Source: Pyrinomonadaceae bacterium
GTDB taxonomy: Bacteria > Acidobacteriota > Blastocatellia > Pyrinomonadales > Pyrinomonadaceae
NCBI GenBank assembly: GCA_017983495.1
Contig: JAGOBH010000013.1
Span: 1 to 48,934 of the forward strand
Direction: 5' to 3'
Length of the DNA: 48,934 nucleotides
The notes beneath the pieces are model-generated. The model searched no databases and was not told the DNA's origin. It worked only from the letters and a program-made list of their open reading frames with translations. A program made the translations under genes and the position numbers. How positions within the stretch are numbered: the stretch's first letter is position 1; the number at the start of each line of letters is the position of its first letter. Below are positions 1 through 7,834 of this stretch, piece after piece.

Positions 1-137
1 TCCCAAGACCCAGAAGTCCCAAGTCCCAAGACCCAGAAGTCCCAAGTCCCAAGACCCAGAAGTCCCAAGTCCCAAGACCCAGAAGTCCCAAGTCCCAAGA
101 CCCAGAAGTCCCAAGTCCCAAGACCCAAGACCTAAGT
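1..137. repeat. 23-bp tandem repeat at the left edge
   Basis: Five perfect copies of a 23-bp unit (TCCCAAGACCCAGAAG followed by TCCCAAG) run from base 1 to 115. A decayed sixth copy reaches about 137. The array begins at the window edge, so its true length is unknown. The unit is itself built from a shorter TCCCAAG word. There are no unique spacers between copies, so it is not a CRISPR array. No gene is visible in it. Confidence 0.9.
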
Positions 138-290
138 CCCAATTCCAAAGTCCCTATAATTCATCATTCATCATTCCGCATTCATCATTTTTGCCTTGCC
201 TCTCTGTTTCAAGGATAGCACACTTTACACGCTGTGCAACATCTGTTACTATTTGTCTCACAAAAAGATCAGATACACGAGAGATAAGGT
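138..290. other. Intergenic, low-complexity
   Basis: Between the tandem repeat and the first gene lies low-complexity DNA with three TTCATCATT words (about 160-190), then an AT-rich stretch up to the ATPase start. AGATAAGG just before the ATG at 291 can act as ribosome binding site. I see no RNA gene or further ORF with a start signal here. Confidence 0.5.
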
Positions 291-1949
291 ATGCATAGTG
301 AGAGAGAGGCGGTATCGGGGTTGTTTGCGGGCGGATTGTTCGATCTACGCGGGGCGGACGAGTGGTTGGCTGACACGCGTTCGTTGCCGACGCCCCGGAA
401 GCTGTGCGGCGGGCTGTGGCGTGAGGGCGAGCTGGCGATACTGTTTGGAGCCAAGGGCATGGGCAAGAGCCTTTTGGCGACGCAGATCGCCGAGGCGGTG
501 TCACGCGGCGAGGGCGTCGGGCCCATGGAGTGCGAAACCGGCCCGCAGAGCGTGCTGTATCTCGACCTCAAGCTGACGGCGATACAGTTTGCGTCGCGTT
601 ACCGTGCGGACGCGGACGCACCGTTTGCCGACGAATACGAGTTTTCCAAGGGGCTCAAACGCGTCGCCGTCGACATTCACCGAGACGTCCCCGAGGGCTG
701 CCGCAGCTTTTCCGAATACTTTTGCCGCTCCGTCTCCCAACTCGTCGAAAGCACCGGTGCAAAGGTGCTGGTGATAGACAACATCACCCATCTCAAACAC
801 TCGAACGACGTCGTCCGCGACACTTTGCCGCTGATGCGTGAACTGAACCGTCTGAAAAAGGAGACGGGCCTGTCGGTGCTGGTCGTCGCACAGTCACAGA
901 GGCGGATCAGCCGCAACCGTCTGACGATCGACGATCTGCAGAGTGCCAAGATGCTGGGGACCTTTGCCGACAGCGTCTTTGCGATCGGCGACGGCGGCCG
1001 CGGCGGTGACCAGCGGTACATCAAGCACCTCAATTCACGCAGCGGCGAGGTGCTCTACGACCACACGCTCGTGCCGGCGTGCCGGATAGAGAAGATCGAC
1101 GGTAACTTTCTCGGGATGGTGTTCGGCTCGCTCGTGCCCGAGGGGTATTTGTACGGCGACTATCGCGAAACACGCGACTGGCAGCTGATCGACCGTATCA
1201 AACAAATGCACGATGACGACGACAAGACGATACGCGAGATCGCCGACGAGCTGGAGATGTCGAAGACGACCGTTCACCGCCTGCTCAATATGTGGTGCGA
1301 ACCGCAAAAGGCAGAACCGCCCGCACCCGAGGCCGACCCGAACTATTTCCCGGGCCAGGAGGAATATGACCTTGCACTCGAAGACCCGCGTTTCGAAGGG
1401 ATATTCAGAGAGGATACATACGAGAACAGGCTCCTCAGACGCGAATCGTACCTGATCGAAGCCGCCCGCGGCGTTGCCCGTCGTGCATACCAAGCCAACG
1501 GCATCGCCCCGCCCCTAGCCAGCGACCCGACCTACTCCGCTTTTATTCAGGAAATAAAAGACTCGATCGACCCAACCGACTCGATAGACTCAATAGACTC
1601 GAACGACTCAACAGACTCGACAGACCCGACCGACTCGATCGACTCAACCGACTCAACAGACTCGACAGACTCCGAAACCGACTACGCCGACCCCGAAAAT
1701 ATGCCCGAACGGCTCAAGGCACTGCACATTCACCGCCTGATCTATCGCGGCGACGGCCTGACCCACGAGATCGACCCCTACGGCCGCAACCGCTGGGTGG
1801 ACGAATACGACGAACGCGGCAAACCCCGATCCTGGTACGCCTTCGACAACAAAGACAACCTCTACCACTCAGAAAAACGCCCCGAAGGGAGATTTGTATC
1901 CCTAGTCGATAAACGCAATAAACTAGTCCCGGAGATACCGCTGGATTGA
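291..1949 (+). CDS. RecA-fold ATPase with C-terminal HTH and Asp/Ser/Thr repeat linker
   Basis: 552 aa. Walker A is GAKGMGKS at residues 53-60 and a Walker B-like VLVIDN lies near 159-164. This is the arrangement of RepA/DnaB-like RecA-fold ATPases (AAA_25 type), which act on DNA during replication or in mobile elements. A helix-turn-helix-like stretch, IREIADELEMSKTTVHRLL, lies around 310-330. Residues 424-459 are a low-complexity linker (DSI, DPT, DST triplets) encoded by a 9-bp tandem repeat, followed by a conserved-looking C-terminal ~90 residues. Start chosen at ATG 291, preceded by AGATAAGG. The gene stands alone next to the island at 1950-6811, so it may belong to an element, but no integrase or replication origin is visible. 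The exact role is unknown. Confidence 0.75.
   Translation: MHSEREAVSGLFAGGLFDLRGADEWLADTRSLPTPRKLCGGLWREGELAILFGAKGMGKSLLATQIAEAVSRGEGVGPMECETGPQSVLYLDLKLTAIQFASRYRADADAPFADEYEFSKGLKRVAVDIHRDVPEGCRSFSEYFCRSVSQLVESTGAKVLVIDNITHLKHSNDVVRDTLPLMRELNRLKKETGLSVLVVAQSQRRISRNRLTIDDLQSAKMLGTFADSVFAIGDGGRGGDQRYIKHLNSRSGEVLYDHTLVPACRIEKIDGNFLGMVFGSLVPEGYLYGDYRETRDWQLIDRIKQMHDDDDKTIREIADELEMSKTTVHRLLNMWCEPQKAEPPAPEADPNYFPGQEEYDLALEDPRFEGIFREDTYENRLLRRESYLIEAARGVARRAYQANGIAPPLASDPTYSAFIQEIKDSIDPTDSIDSIDSNDSTDSTDPTDSIDSTDSTDSTDSETDYADPENMPERLKALHIHRLIYRGDGLTHEIDPYGRNRWVDEYDERGKPRSWYAFDNKDNLYHSEKRPEGRFVSLVDKRNKLVPEIPLD
1560..1667 (+). repeat. In-frame 9-bp tandem repeat inside the ATPase gene
   Basis: Twelve consecutive 9-bp units of the form GACTCRAYM (for example GACTCGATC, GACTCAACA, GACCCGACC) encode Asp-Ser/Pro-Ile/Thr/Asn triplets. 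The unit is a multiple of three, so copy-number change would lengthen or shorten the linker without a frameshift. Confidence 0.9.
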
Positions 1950-1958
1950 GAGAGTTTT

Positions 1959-1986
1959 TGTCAGAACCGCCCGCGTCAGCGGGCGG
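1959..1986 (+). repeat. Dispersed palindromic repeat, family C, intergenic copy
   Basis: A 28-bp element containing a perfect hairpin, CCGCCCGC / GCGGGCGG with loop GTCA (1967-1986), preceded by TGTCAGAA. The reverse complement of 20329-20356 matches it at 27 of 28 positions, and that copy lies inside the egtB coding sequence. This copy sits just after the ATPase stop codon and could also fold in the 3' end of its mRNA. Confidence 0.9.
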
Positions 1987-2071
1987 CTGGGAGGTTGAGC
2001 TATCGAATGCGTGGTTTCACGCGAATTATTGAGTGACCCACCTCAGAACGCCGGGTCAGCGGCAGTATGAA

Positions 2072-2139
2072 TGTAGCCGTGGGTGATAACCCACGGAAAA
2101 GCGTGATAAATGTCCGTCGTCGCGTCAGCGACGGTTGAA
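2072..2139 (+). repeat. Dispersed palindromic repeat, family B, left copy
   Basis: Two hairpins in tandem: CCGTGGGT-GATA-ACCCACGG (2077-2096) and CGTCGC-GTCA-GCGACG (2118-2133), ending in GTTGAA. The same pair occurs in inverted orientation at 6550-6616. An ATG within it (2110) is in frame with the methyltransferase and would add 40 residues made only of repeat sequence. That start is therefore rejected in favour of 2230. Confidence 0.88.
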
Positions 2140-2229
2140 TCCACCGAAAGCACCTCCGGCGGAAATTTCTTGAGACAAAAGCCAACTCGTGGCATAATTG
2201 TCCAAAATCTGTTGGAATTCTCACAAATA

Positions 2230-3246
2230 ATGGCAAATAGGTCGCTGAATAGGAATCTTCACGCTGCGAAAAGTTCTAAGAAGGATGAGTTTTATACTCA
2301 GCTTTCGGATATTGAGAAGGAACTCAAGCATTACAAAGAGCATTTCAAGGGCAAAACCGTGCTTTGCAACTGCGATGATCCTCGGGTGAGTAATTTCTTT
2401 CATTACTTCTCGCACAATTTCGAAGACCTCGGACTGAAAAAGCTGATTACGACCTGTTACAAGAACCAAGAACGCGATCTTTTTAGCGAACATACCAGTG
2501 AACACGCCATCTATCTCGAATATTATGGCGACCGCGACGGCAACAAGGTCCCAGACCCCGAAGAGATCGGCATCGTTCCCCTAAAAGGCGACGGCGACTT
2601 CCGCAGCGACGAATCGATCGAACTGCTAAAGCAAGCCGACATCGTAGTAACAAACCCGCCGTTCTCGCTGTTTGGCGAATATATTTCCCAGGTTGTGGAA
2701 CTAGACCGAAAATTCCTGGTAATTGGCAATCAAAATGCACTTACTTACAAGGAAGTCTTTGGCGGGATTAAACAAAACAAGATTTGGCTGGGCGTTTCCC
2801 ATCCAGTAGCGTTTATTGTTCCCGACGAATATGAAATGCGAGAAGTCAGGAGCTGGCGAGACGAGGACGGGACGAATTGGCGAAGTTTAGGAAACGCTTG
2901 TTGGTTCACAAACCTTGATATTGCAAAACGCCACGATGAAATAATTCTTTTCAAGACATACAACGATAAAGAATATCCAAGCTACGACAATTATCACGCG
3001 ATAGAGGTTTCAAAAGTTGCCGACATTCCGAAAGACTACGACGGCGTGATGGGCGTTCCAATCACATTTCTAGATAAATACAATCCCGAACAGTTTGAGA
3101 TTGTTGGCTCCGATTACGAAGTGAAACAAGGATTGCTTCCAGAGCTAATAAAGCCAGAGTGGAACGGCAAGATTGACCGAGGTTACATCAACGGTAGGCG
3201 CTATTACGCGAGGATTCTTATCCGGAATCGGAAGGTGGGCAAATAA
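2230..3246 (+). CDS. EcoRI-type adenine-specific DNA methyltransferase
   Basis: 338 aa from ATG 2230. This is a SAM-dependent N6-adenine methyltransferase of the M.EcoRI family, the protective half of a restriction-modification system. Visible family blocks are the N-terminal HAAKSSKKDEFYTQLSDIE, CNCDDPRVSNFF near residue 46, GDGDFRS near 120 and the catalytic motif IV NPPF at 142-145. Its length is close to M.EcoRI. A longer frame opens at 2110, but its first 40 residues are translated palindromic repeat, so 2230 is preferred although its ribosome binding site is weak. The next gene starts at the base after this stop codon. M.EcoRI methylates GAATTC. Similarity makes that target possible here, but the sequence alone does not prove it. 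Confidence 0.92.
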   Translation: MANRSLNRNLHAAKSSKKDEFYTQLSDIEKELKHYKEHFKGKTVLCNCDDPRVSNFFHYFSHNFEDLGLKKLITTCYKNQERDLFSEHTSEHAIYLEYYGDRDGNKVPDPEEIGIVPLKGDGDFRSDESIELLKQADIVVTNPPFSLFGEYISQVVELDRKFLVIGNQNALTYKEVFGGIKQNKIWLGVSHPVAFIVPDEYEMREVRSWRDEDGTNWRSLGNACWFTNLDIAKRHDEIILFKTYNDKEYPSYDNYHAIEVSKVADIPKDYDGVMGVPITFLDKYNPEQFEIVGSDYEVKQGLLPELIKPEWNGKIDRGYINGRRYYARILIRNRKVGK

Positions 3247-4329
3247 ATGGATATTAAACTCAGAGAAATCACCGTTAGAGAACTGGCCGAGGGCTACAAG
3301 GACAATAGTGAGGCCGGAGTTGTCGGCTACGGCGGAAAGCTCGATATTCGCCCGCCTTATCAGCGGGAGTTTATTTACAAGGACAAACAGCGCGATGCGG
3401 TTATCGACACGGTTAGAAAAGACTTTCCGCTGAACGTGATGTACTGGGCGGTTCGCGAGGACGGAAACTATGAGGTGATCGATGGACAACAGCGAACCAT
3501 CTCGCTTTGTCAGTATGTCGCGGGCGATTTTTCGTTCGAGCAACTTTATATCCACAATCTCCAGGACGATAAAAAGGAGCAAGTACTAGATTACAAGCTC
3601 ATGGTGTATCTCTGCTCCGGCACCGACAGCGAAAAGCTCGAATGGTTTAAGACGATCAACATCGCCGGAGAGAAACTCACCGATCAAGAGCTGCGAAACG
3701 CCGTTTACTCAGGAACTTGGGTAACGGACGCCAAGAGATACTTTAGTCGTCGAAATTCAGCCGCTGAAGGAGTCGGCGGCAAGTATCTTACCGGCTCGGC
3801 AAATCGTCAGGAGCTTTTAGAAACGGCTATTGAGTGGATTAACAACGGGAATGTCGATGGATATATGGCTATTCACCAGCACGACGAGAACGCCAGCGTG
3901 CTGTGGAGCCATTTTCAGAAGGTTATTCATTGGGTGGAAGTCACATTTCCAAAATACCGCAGGGAAATGAAAGGCATCGACTGGGGATCTCTGTATAACG
4001 AATACAAAGACACGCTTTTTGATACCGACAAACTAGAAGCCGAGATTACAAGGCTGATGATGGACGACGATGTCACCAAGAAATCGGGCATCTATCAGTA
4101 TGTTCTGACGGGCGAAGAGAGACACCTCAGCATCAGGGCGTTCACCGACAACCAAAAACGCGAAGCCTACGAACGCCAAGCCGGAGTCTGCGTAAGGTGC
4201 AACAGACACTTCGAACTAAACGAAATGGAAGCCGACCACATAACCCCTTGGCACCTCGGCGGCAAAACATCAGCCGATAATTGCCAGATGCTGTGCAAAG
4301 ATGACAATCGAAGAAAATCCGGGAAGTAA
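3247..4329 (+). CDS. DUF262 / HNH endonuclease, probable restriction partner
   Basis: 360 aa. The N-terminal DUF262 (ParB/GmrS-like) domain shows PPYQREFIY (36-44) and the hallmark DGQQR (79-83). The C-terminal 50 residues form an HNH nuclease: C315-x2-C318, D330-H331, N345 and C350 to N354. The gene abuts the methyltransferase (TAA immediately followed by ATG, with GGAAGGTGG upstream), so the two are surely co-translated. Family knowledge: DUF262 proteins include the GmrSD and BrxU type IV enzymes that cut modified DNA, while HNH domains cut DNA in many restriction enzymes. I infer that this is the nuclease of the pair, replacing an EcoRI-fold enzyme. Whether it cuts unmethylated sites or modified phage DNA cannot be told. 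Confidence 0.85.
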   Translation: MDIKLREITVRELAEGYKDNSEAGVVGYGGKLDIRPPYQREFIYKDKQRDAVIDTVRKDFPLNVMYWAVREDGNYEVIDGQQRTISLCQYVAGDFSFEQLYIHNLQDDKKEQVLDYKLMVYLCSGTDSEKLEWFKTINIAGEKLTDQELRNAVYSGTWVTDAKRYFSRRNSAAEGVGGKYLTGSANRQELLETAIEWINNGNVDGYMAIHQHDENASVLWSHFQKVIHWVEVTFPKYRREMKGIDWGSLYNEYKDTLFDTDKLEAEITRLMMDDDVTKKSGIYQYVLTGEERHLSIRAFTDNQKREAYERQAGVCVRCNRHFELNEMEADHITPWHLGGKTSADNCQMLCKDDNRRKSGK

Positions 4330-4340
4330 ACGGAGATGTT

Positions 4341-5618
4341 ATGCATAGGAACGATATAGACAGATTACTAGACGACCAGAAGAGGCACCGTCAACGTTTC
4401 GGTGATCATTTCGATCGAATAAATAGTTCGGCCAATGAAGCGCTTAAGAACTTCCAGCTTGAGATGGATCGGCCCAACAGTGCCACCCGCCAAGCTATCG
4501 AGGCCATAAGGCAAGATTTTGATCGGCCCAACAATGCTGCTCGTGAAGCGATGAAGATGCTGCAACGCGAGATGGATAGACCTAACAATGCCGTCAATCA
4601 AGCAATGAAAGCCCTTCAACAAGACTTGGTACGTCCGAATAACGCAGCTTTGGAATCAATCAGGGCATTTCAGAAGCAAATGATGTTGCCTAATGAACAG
4701 CTGACGGAGTTGTCGCGGTCGATGGCATCGATGTCTAGTCATCTGGCGATGAACAAAGATTTGCTGAGAGGTTTGTCGGACACACTTGCTCCAACGTTTG
4801 CGGCGGTACGGGACGTGACGCGGGGTCTTGCATTCCAGCAGATGGATCAAGTATCTAAAATTGTCGCAGACGTAGGTCGCCGACAAGCCGAACTGCTTGC
4901 TACTTCATGGAGTCCAGCCGTATTCGCTTCGGCGCTCCGAACGCCGGAGATTGCTTCGATGCTTGAAGGCGTGACGAGTCAGTTCGCGAAGAACAATGCT
5001 GCGCTGCTCGGATCGTTTGGTCAGAATGTCTTCGAGTCAATCCGTACGAGCGAAGCGTTTGCGAACTTAGAATTTCTTCGCGGGACGCATTTCGCGGATT
5101 TGGCAACACGCGTTGGTGAAGCGGTCGAATCGAGCGGAAACGAAGAGGAGTTAGCAACTAATATAACTGCGATTGTAGAAGAGGGCTTAGAGAAATCGGA
5201 TAAGAGTCGATTTACGACGTTTGAGAGAATTTCCATCGCCTTCATGGTCATAACGTTTGTTTTCGGCGTTTATACCCTTGTGCTGCAAACACTTCAGTAC
5301 ATGGATTCGCAACGTCCCCAACCGGCGCCGGTAATTAGAATAGATTTCTTACAGAACTTTCAGAGAGATTTCCTAGAGCGATACGTTCCTTTCCTTCTGA
5401 AGGACGAGATCGAGATTGAGTATTTCATCGAGAGAGATGTTCCTCTAATGTCGGCACCAAGATGGAACTCACTCCGTTTGGGGAAAGCGCTTTCTGGAAG
5501 TCGAGCGCTGTTATTTGAGCGGAGCCACAAATGGATATTCGCTGAGATTTTTCACCCAACAGAAGACACTTCACAGTTCGGCTGGTTCAATAAGAAATAT
5601 GCCAAACGAATTGCATAG
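4341..5618 (+). CDS. Membrane-anchored coiled protein with 18-residue repeats and SH3-like C-terminus
   Basis: 425 aa, function not recognised. Residues 41-112 hold four 18-residue repeats with core DRPNNA-x4-AM-x2-LQ, each probably a helix and turn. A long Ala-rich helical region follows, then one transmembrane helix at about 297-316 (ISIAFMVITFVFGVYTLVLQ). The C-terminal ~80 residues look like a bacterial SH3 domain (DVPLMSAPRWNSLRLGKAL, then SHKWIFAEIF and a final GWFNKKY). It starts 11 bp after the nuclease with CGGAGATGTT before the ATG, so it is probably the third gene of the restriction-modification operon. A role as a membrane effector or sensor in defence is only an inference. Confidence 0.7.
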   Translation: MHRNDIDRLLDDQKRHRQRFGDHFDRINSSANEALKNFQLEMDRPNSATRQAIEAIRQDFDRPNNAAREAMKMLQREMDRPNNAVNQAMKALQQDLVRPNNAALESIRAFQKQMMLPNEQLTELSRSMASMSSHLAMNKDLLRGLSDTLAPTFAAVRDVTRGLAFQQMDQVSKIVADVGRRQAELLATSWSPAVFASALRTPEIASMLEGVTSQFAKNNAALLGSFGQNVFESIRTSEAFANLEFLRGTHFADLATRVGEAVESSGNEEELATNITAIVEEGLEKSDKSRFTTFERISIAFMVITFVFGVYTLVLQTLQYMDSQRPQPAPVIRIDFLQNFQRDFLERYVPFLLKDEIEIEYFIERDVPLMSAPRWNSLRLGKALSGSRALLFERSHKWIFAEIFHPTEDTSQFGWFNKKYAKRIA

Positions 5619-5697
5619 CAAGGGTCTCTCCTCGGAGTTCTAACAGCTGACATCAGTTTTCGGGCACCGGTCGATTCAAACGGGAGCCAAGTGTTCG

Positions 5698-6378
5698 CTA
5701 TCTGCCAATTTGATAGCCAAGGCTCCAGAAGTACATATCTGCCAATTTCATCGCCGGATAAGTAATGCCATGTTGCCCGATATAAGCCTGGGCCTGTCTC
5801 AGCTCGTCTATATTTTCACGACAAAAATCAGATACGCCCCGAAAGCTAACCTTACTAAAGCGTGCCGGAAATTTCGGCTTGTATTCCGCTGGCAATCTTT
5901 GATTCCAGTAGGTCACACCCATAATAAATAGTTCATCGTAGGCGGTAACACAGCCTAATGTGCCCAGTAGTATTTTCGTAACGAGAGTCGCGGTAGGACT
6001 TATTTGCTGCTCACGGTAAAGTTGACTTATTGAATGCACCAATTGAAAGATAAGATCAAGTTCTGGGTCAGTGATTCTATTCTCAAAAAAATCCAGCTTC
6101 CACAATTCGCTGTATTTGTTATCGAGAATTTCCTCGACAATCGGATAATGGACACGGAAGTCCTTTTGAAGCAACCTAGACGAAGGGCGATACATTCCCC
6201 AGCTTGCAAGATAAAAAGCTAGATGCAGAGTAGCCTCATCCCTAGATTTGTCATTTCGGGCGTCATGAGATTCTTGGAAAAACGAATAACAGTGCTCCCA
6301 AGACCGATACCGACCGTGTGGGTCATTTTCAATTTCCTTGTAGTACCCAAGGATATTTTCCTTTATTCCTACGAGCAT
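5698..6378 (-). CDS. Conserved hypothetical protein (SWEHCY family)
   Basis: 226 aa, mostly helical, no signal peptide or membrane segment. Conserved-looking blocks are GRYRSWEHCYSFF near residue 22, LHLAFYLASWGMYRPSS near 51 and LLQKDFRVHYPIVEEIL near 68. I recall proteins with this pattern as scattered hypotheticals in accessory regions, but know no function. It runs towards the restriction-modification operon and lies within the same repeat-bounded island, so it may be part of the cargo. The start at 6378 is the first ATG of the frame and has no strong ribosome binding site. Confidence 0.65.
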   Translation of the reverse strand: MLVGIKENILGYYKEIENDPHGRYRSWEHCYSFFQESHDARNDKSRDEATLHLAFYLASWGMYRPSSRLLQKDFRVHYPIVEEILDNKYSELWKLDFFENRITDPELDLIFQLVHSISQLYREQQISPTATLVTKILLGTLGCVTAYDELFIMGVTYWNQRLPAEYKPKFPARFSKVSFRGVSDFCRENIDELRQAQAYIGQHGITYPAMKLADMYFWSLGYQIGR

Positions 6379-6549
6379 ACGAATTCGACATTAGACCAGC
6401 GAGTTCTTCAGATTGTCGCCGTAGTAATGAGTGTTCATGGGATGTTCTGACGGAAAATGTAGCACTATTCAGTAAAAATTGGCAACAGTGACGCGGGGAG
6501 TTGTCGAAACCACCTGCGACGGCGGCGGTTGAATTCGGATCAAGCAATG

Positions 6550-6616
6550 TTCAACCGTCGCTGACGCGACGGGGATCGATTGGTCGCTCGACCGTGGGTT
6601 TTCACCCACGGCTACA
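6550..6616 (-). repeat. Dispersed palindromic repeat, family B, right copy (inverted)
   Basis: It contains CCGTCGC-TGAC-GCGACGG (6555-6572) and CCGTGGGT-TTTC-ACCCACGG (6592-6611), preceded by GTTCAA and followed by CTACA. Its reverse complement matches 2072-2139 in both hairpins and both flanks; only the ~18-bp spacer between hairpins differs. The two copies bound the island at 2140-6549 in opposite orientation. Confidence 0.88.
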
Positions 6617-6673
6617 ATCACGGCGTCGCGACGCGACGAAGAACGGAATTTTATTCGTTCCGAACGCCGTGAT
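6617..6673. repeat. Nested palindromes
   Basis: Perfect 10-bp arms ATCACGGCGT (6617-6626) and ACGCCGTGAT (6664-6673) enclose two further palindromes: CGTCGCG-A-CGCGACG (6624-6638) and the imperfect GAACGGAAT/ATTCGTTC (6641-6660). It directly follows the family B repeat and probably forms one structured cluster with it. Confidence 0.75.
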
Positions 6674-6781
6674 CTGCGATTCGCTGTCGGTGCCCGACAC
6701 GCCCGCGAAACAGCACGTTGTAATTGCGATTACTATTGAACGGCGGATCGAGATAACGGGCCTTGGGCCGAACGGTGTGGG

Positions 6782-6798
6782 GCAAGCGGGACGCTTGC
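6782..6798 (+). repeat. REP element, family A (solo copy)
   Basis: GCAAGCGGGACGCTTGC, a 7-bp-arm hairpin, flanked by GG upstream and GGTCCA downstream. It is identical in core to the two REPs that flank the transposase gene at 15864-16487. It lies 14 bp beyond the ispH stop codon and may stabilise or terminate that mRNA. Confidence 0.85.
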
Positions 6799-6811
6799 GG
6801 TCCAATTTAGA

Positions 6812-7678
6812 TCATGGAGCCAGCGTGGTGTCGAGGCTTTTGCCGATGGATTCGAGGTGTTTTACTACCTGGTCGATGAGCCATTTGGGGGTTGAGGCTC
6901 CGGCGGTGACGCCGACCTGGTTGACGCCGATGAGGTCGTCGGGGTTGATCTCGGACTCGGTCTCGACGAGAAAGCTCTTTTCGCACTGTTCTTTACAGAC
7001 GGCAAGCAGCTTGACGCTGTTTGACGAGTGGCGGCCGCCGATGATGTAAAAGGCGTCGACCATGCCGGCGAGGGCACGGGCGGCGTCCTGTCGGTCGCGT
7101 GTGGCGGAGCAGATGGTGTTGACGATCTGCACCTCGTCGTCGGTCTTTGTCTTGACGGCCTCAGCGGTGTCGAAGAAAGTCTTTGATTTAATGGTCGTCT
7201 GCGAAACGACGAGCGGATGGCGGAGCCGCGGCAGCAGATCGATCTCGGTCTCGTCGCGGATGATAAACGCGTGGTCGGGCGCGTAGCCCTTTACGCCGAT
7301 CATCTCCGGGTGCTCGGGTGAACCGACGATGACCACGTGGCGGTCTTCGGCAGCGGCCCGCTGGGCAAGTTTTTGTACACGTGTGACGAACGGGCAAGTC
7401 GCATCGACGACCTTGGCGGCATTTGCCTCAAGCGTACGCTGAACCTCGGGCGTCACGCCATGGGCTCGGATGACGGCAGTTTCGTTGCGGCCGATCTGGA
7501 TCGGTTCGCTGATGGTGGTCACGCCCTCGTGGGCAAGACGCTGCATCTCCTGCTCATTATGGATCAGCGGCCCAAGCGCACGAACAGTGTCGCCGTCGTG
7601 GATAGCATCTTCGACCATCTCGACCGCGCGTTCGACCCCAAAACAAAACCCGTATTCATTCGCCAATAAAACTTGCAT
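6812..7678 (-). CDS. ispH: 4-hydroxy-3-methylbut-2-enyl diphosphate reductase
   Basis: 288 aa, full length for IspH/LytB. This iron-sulfur enzyme catalyses the last step of the MEP isoprenoid pathway, reducing HMBPP to IPP and DMAPP in the cytoplasm. The three cluster cysteines are at 12 (GFCFGVERAV), 95 (DATCPFV) and 190 (NTICSATRDRQ). Other family blocks are HNEQ (40-43), RAHGV (71-75), SQTTIKSKTF and GGRHSSNSVKL. The ATG at 7678 opens the conserved N-terminus (MQVLLANEYGFC). It is transcribed alone. A palindrome-rich stretch lies downstream and a 226-bp gap separates it from the nrf genes. Confidence 0.97.
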   Translation of the reverse strand: MQVLLANEYGFCFGVERAVEMVEDAIHDGDTVRALGPLIHNEQEMQRLAHEGVTTISEPIQIGRNETAVIRAHGVTPEVQRTLEANAAKVVDATCPFVTRVQKLAQRAAAEDRHVVIVGSPEHPEMIGVKGYAPDHAFIIRDETEIDLLPRLRHPLVVSQTTIKSKTFFDTAEAVKTKTDDEVQIVNTICSATRDRQDAARALAGMVDAFYIIGGRHSSNSVKLLAVCKEQCEKSFLVETESEINPDDLIGVNQVGVTAGASTPKWLIDQVVKHLESIGKSLDTTLAP

Positions 7679-7834
7679 TTTTATAGTCTAATAACCTTTT
7701 TTATATCACCCACGAAAGCCCAAAACACGATTTTATCAAATGGATAGTATACAACAAACCCCGAACTGCTCGGATCTTCAGATCATGTGATGCCGTTTGA
7801 CCTCACGGAGGTGCAAAGCAGAGAGTTCCTTTGA

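Larger units (their letters stand above)
6379..6811. other. Gene-free stretch packed with palindromes
   Basis: 433 bp between the 226-aa gene and the end of ispH. The first ~100 bases may hold the promoter of the 226-aa gene but show no clear hexamers. From 6550 on it is almost continuous palindromic repeat: family B (6550-6616), nested palindromes (6617-6673) and a REP (6782-6798). The long frame on the plus strand that crosses it into ispH is a shadow. Confidence 0.7.

Noticed and set aside
1..137. Possible CRISPR array
   Set aside because: The 23-bp units are directly adjacent with no unique spacers and no cas genes are near. It is a simple tandem repeat.
2110..2229. 40-residue N-terminal extension of the methyltransferase
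   Set aside because: It translates the family B palindromic repeat and adds nothing found in EcoRI-type methyltransferases. ATG 2230 opens the conserved part.
2072..6616. Composite transposon bounded by inverted repeats
   Set aside because: No transposase lies inside, no target duplication is visible, and the bounding repeats are palindromic elements of a dispersed type, not IS ends. Kept only as a possible recombination island.
6501..7049. 182-codon plus-strand frame
   Set aside because: It runs through palindromic repeats and then antisense to ispH; it is a shadow.
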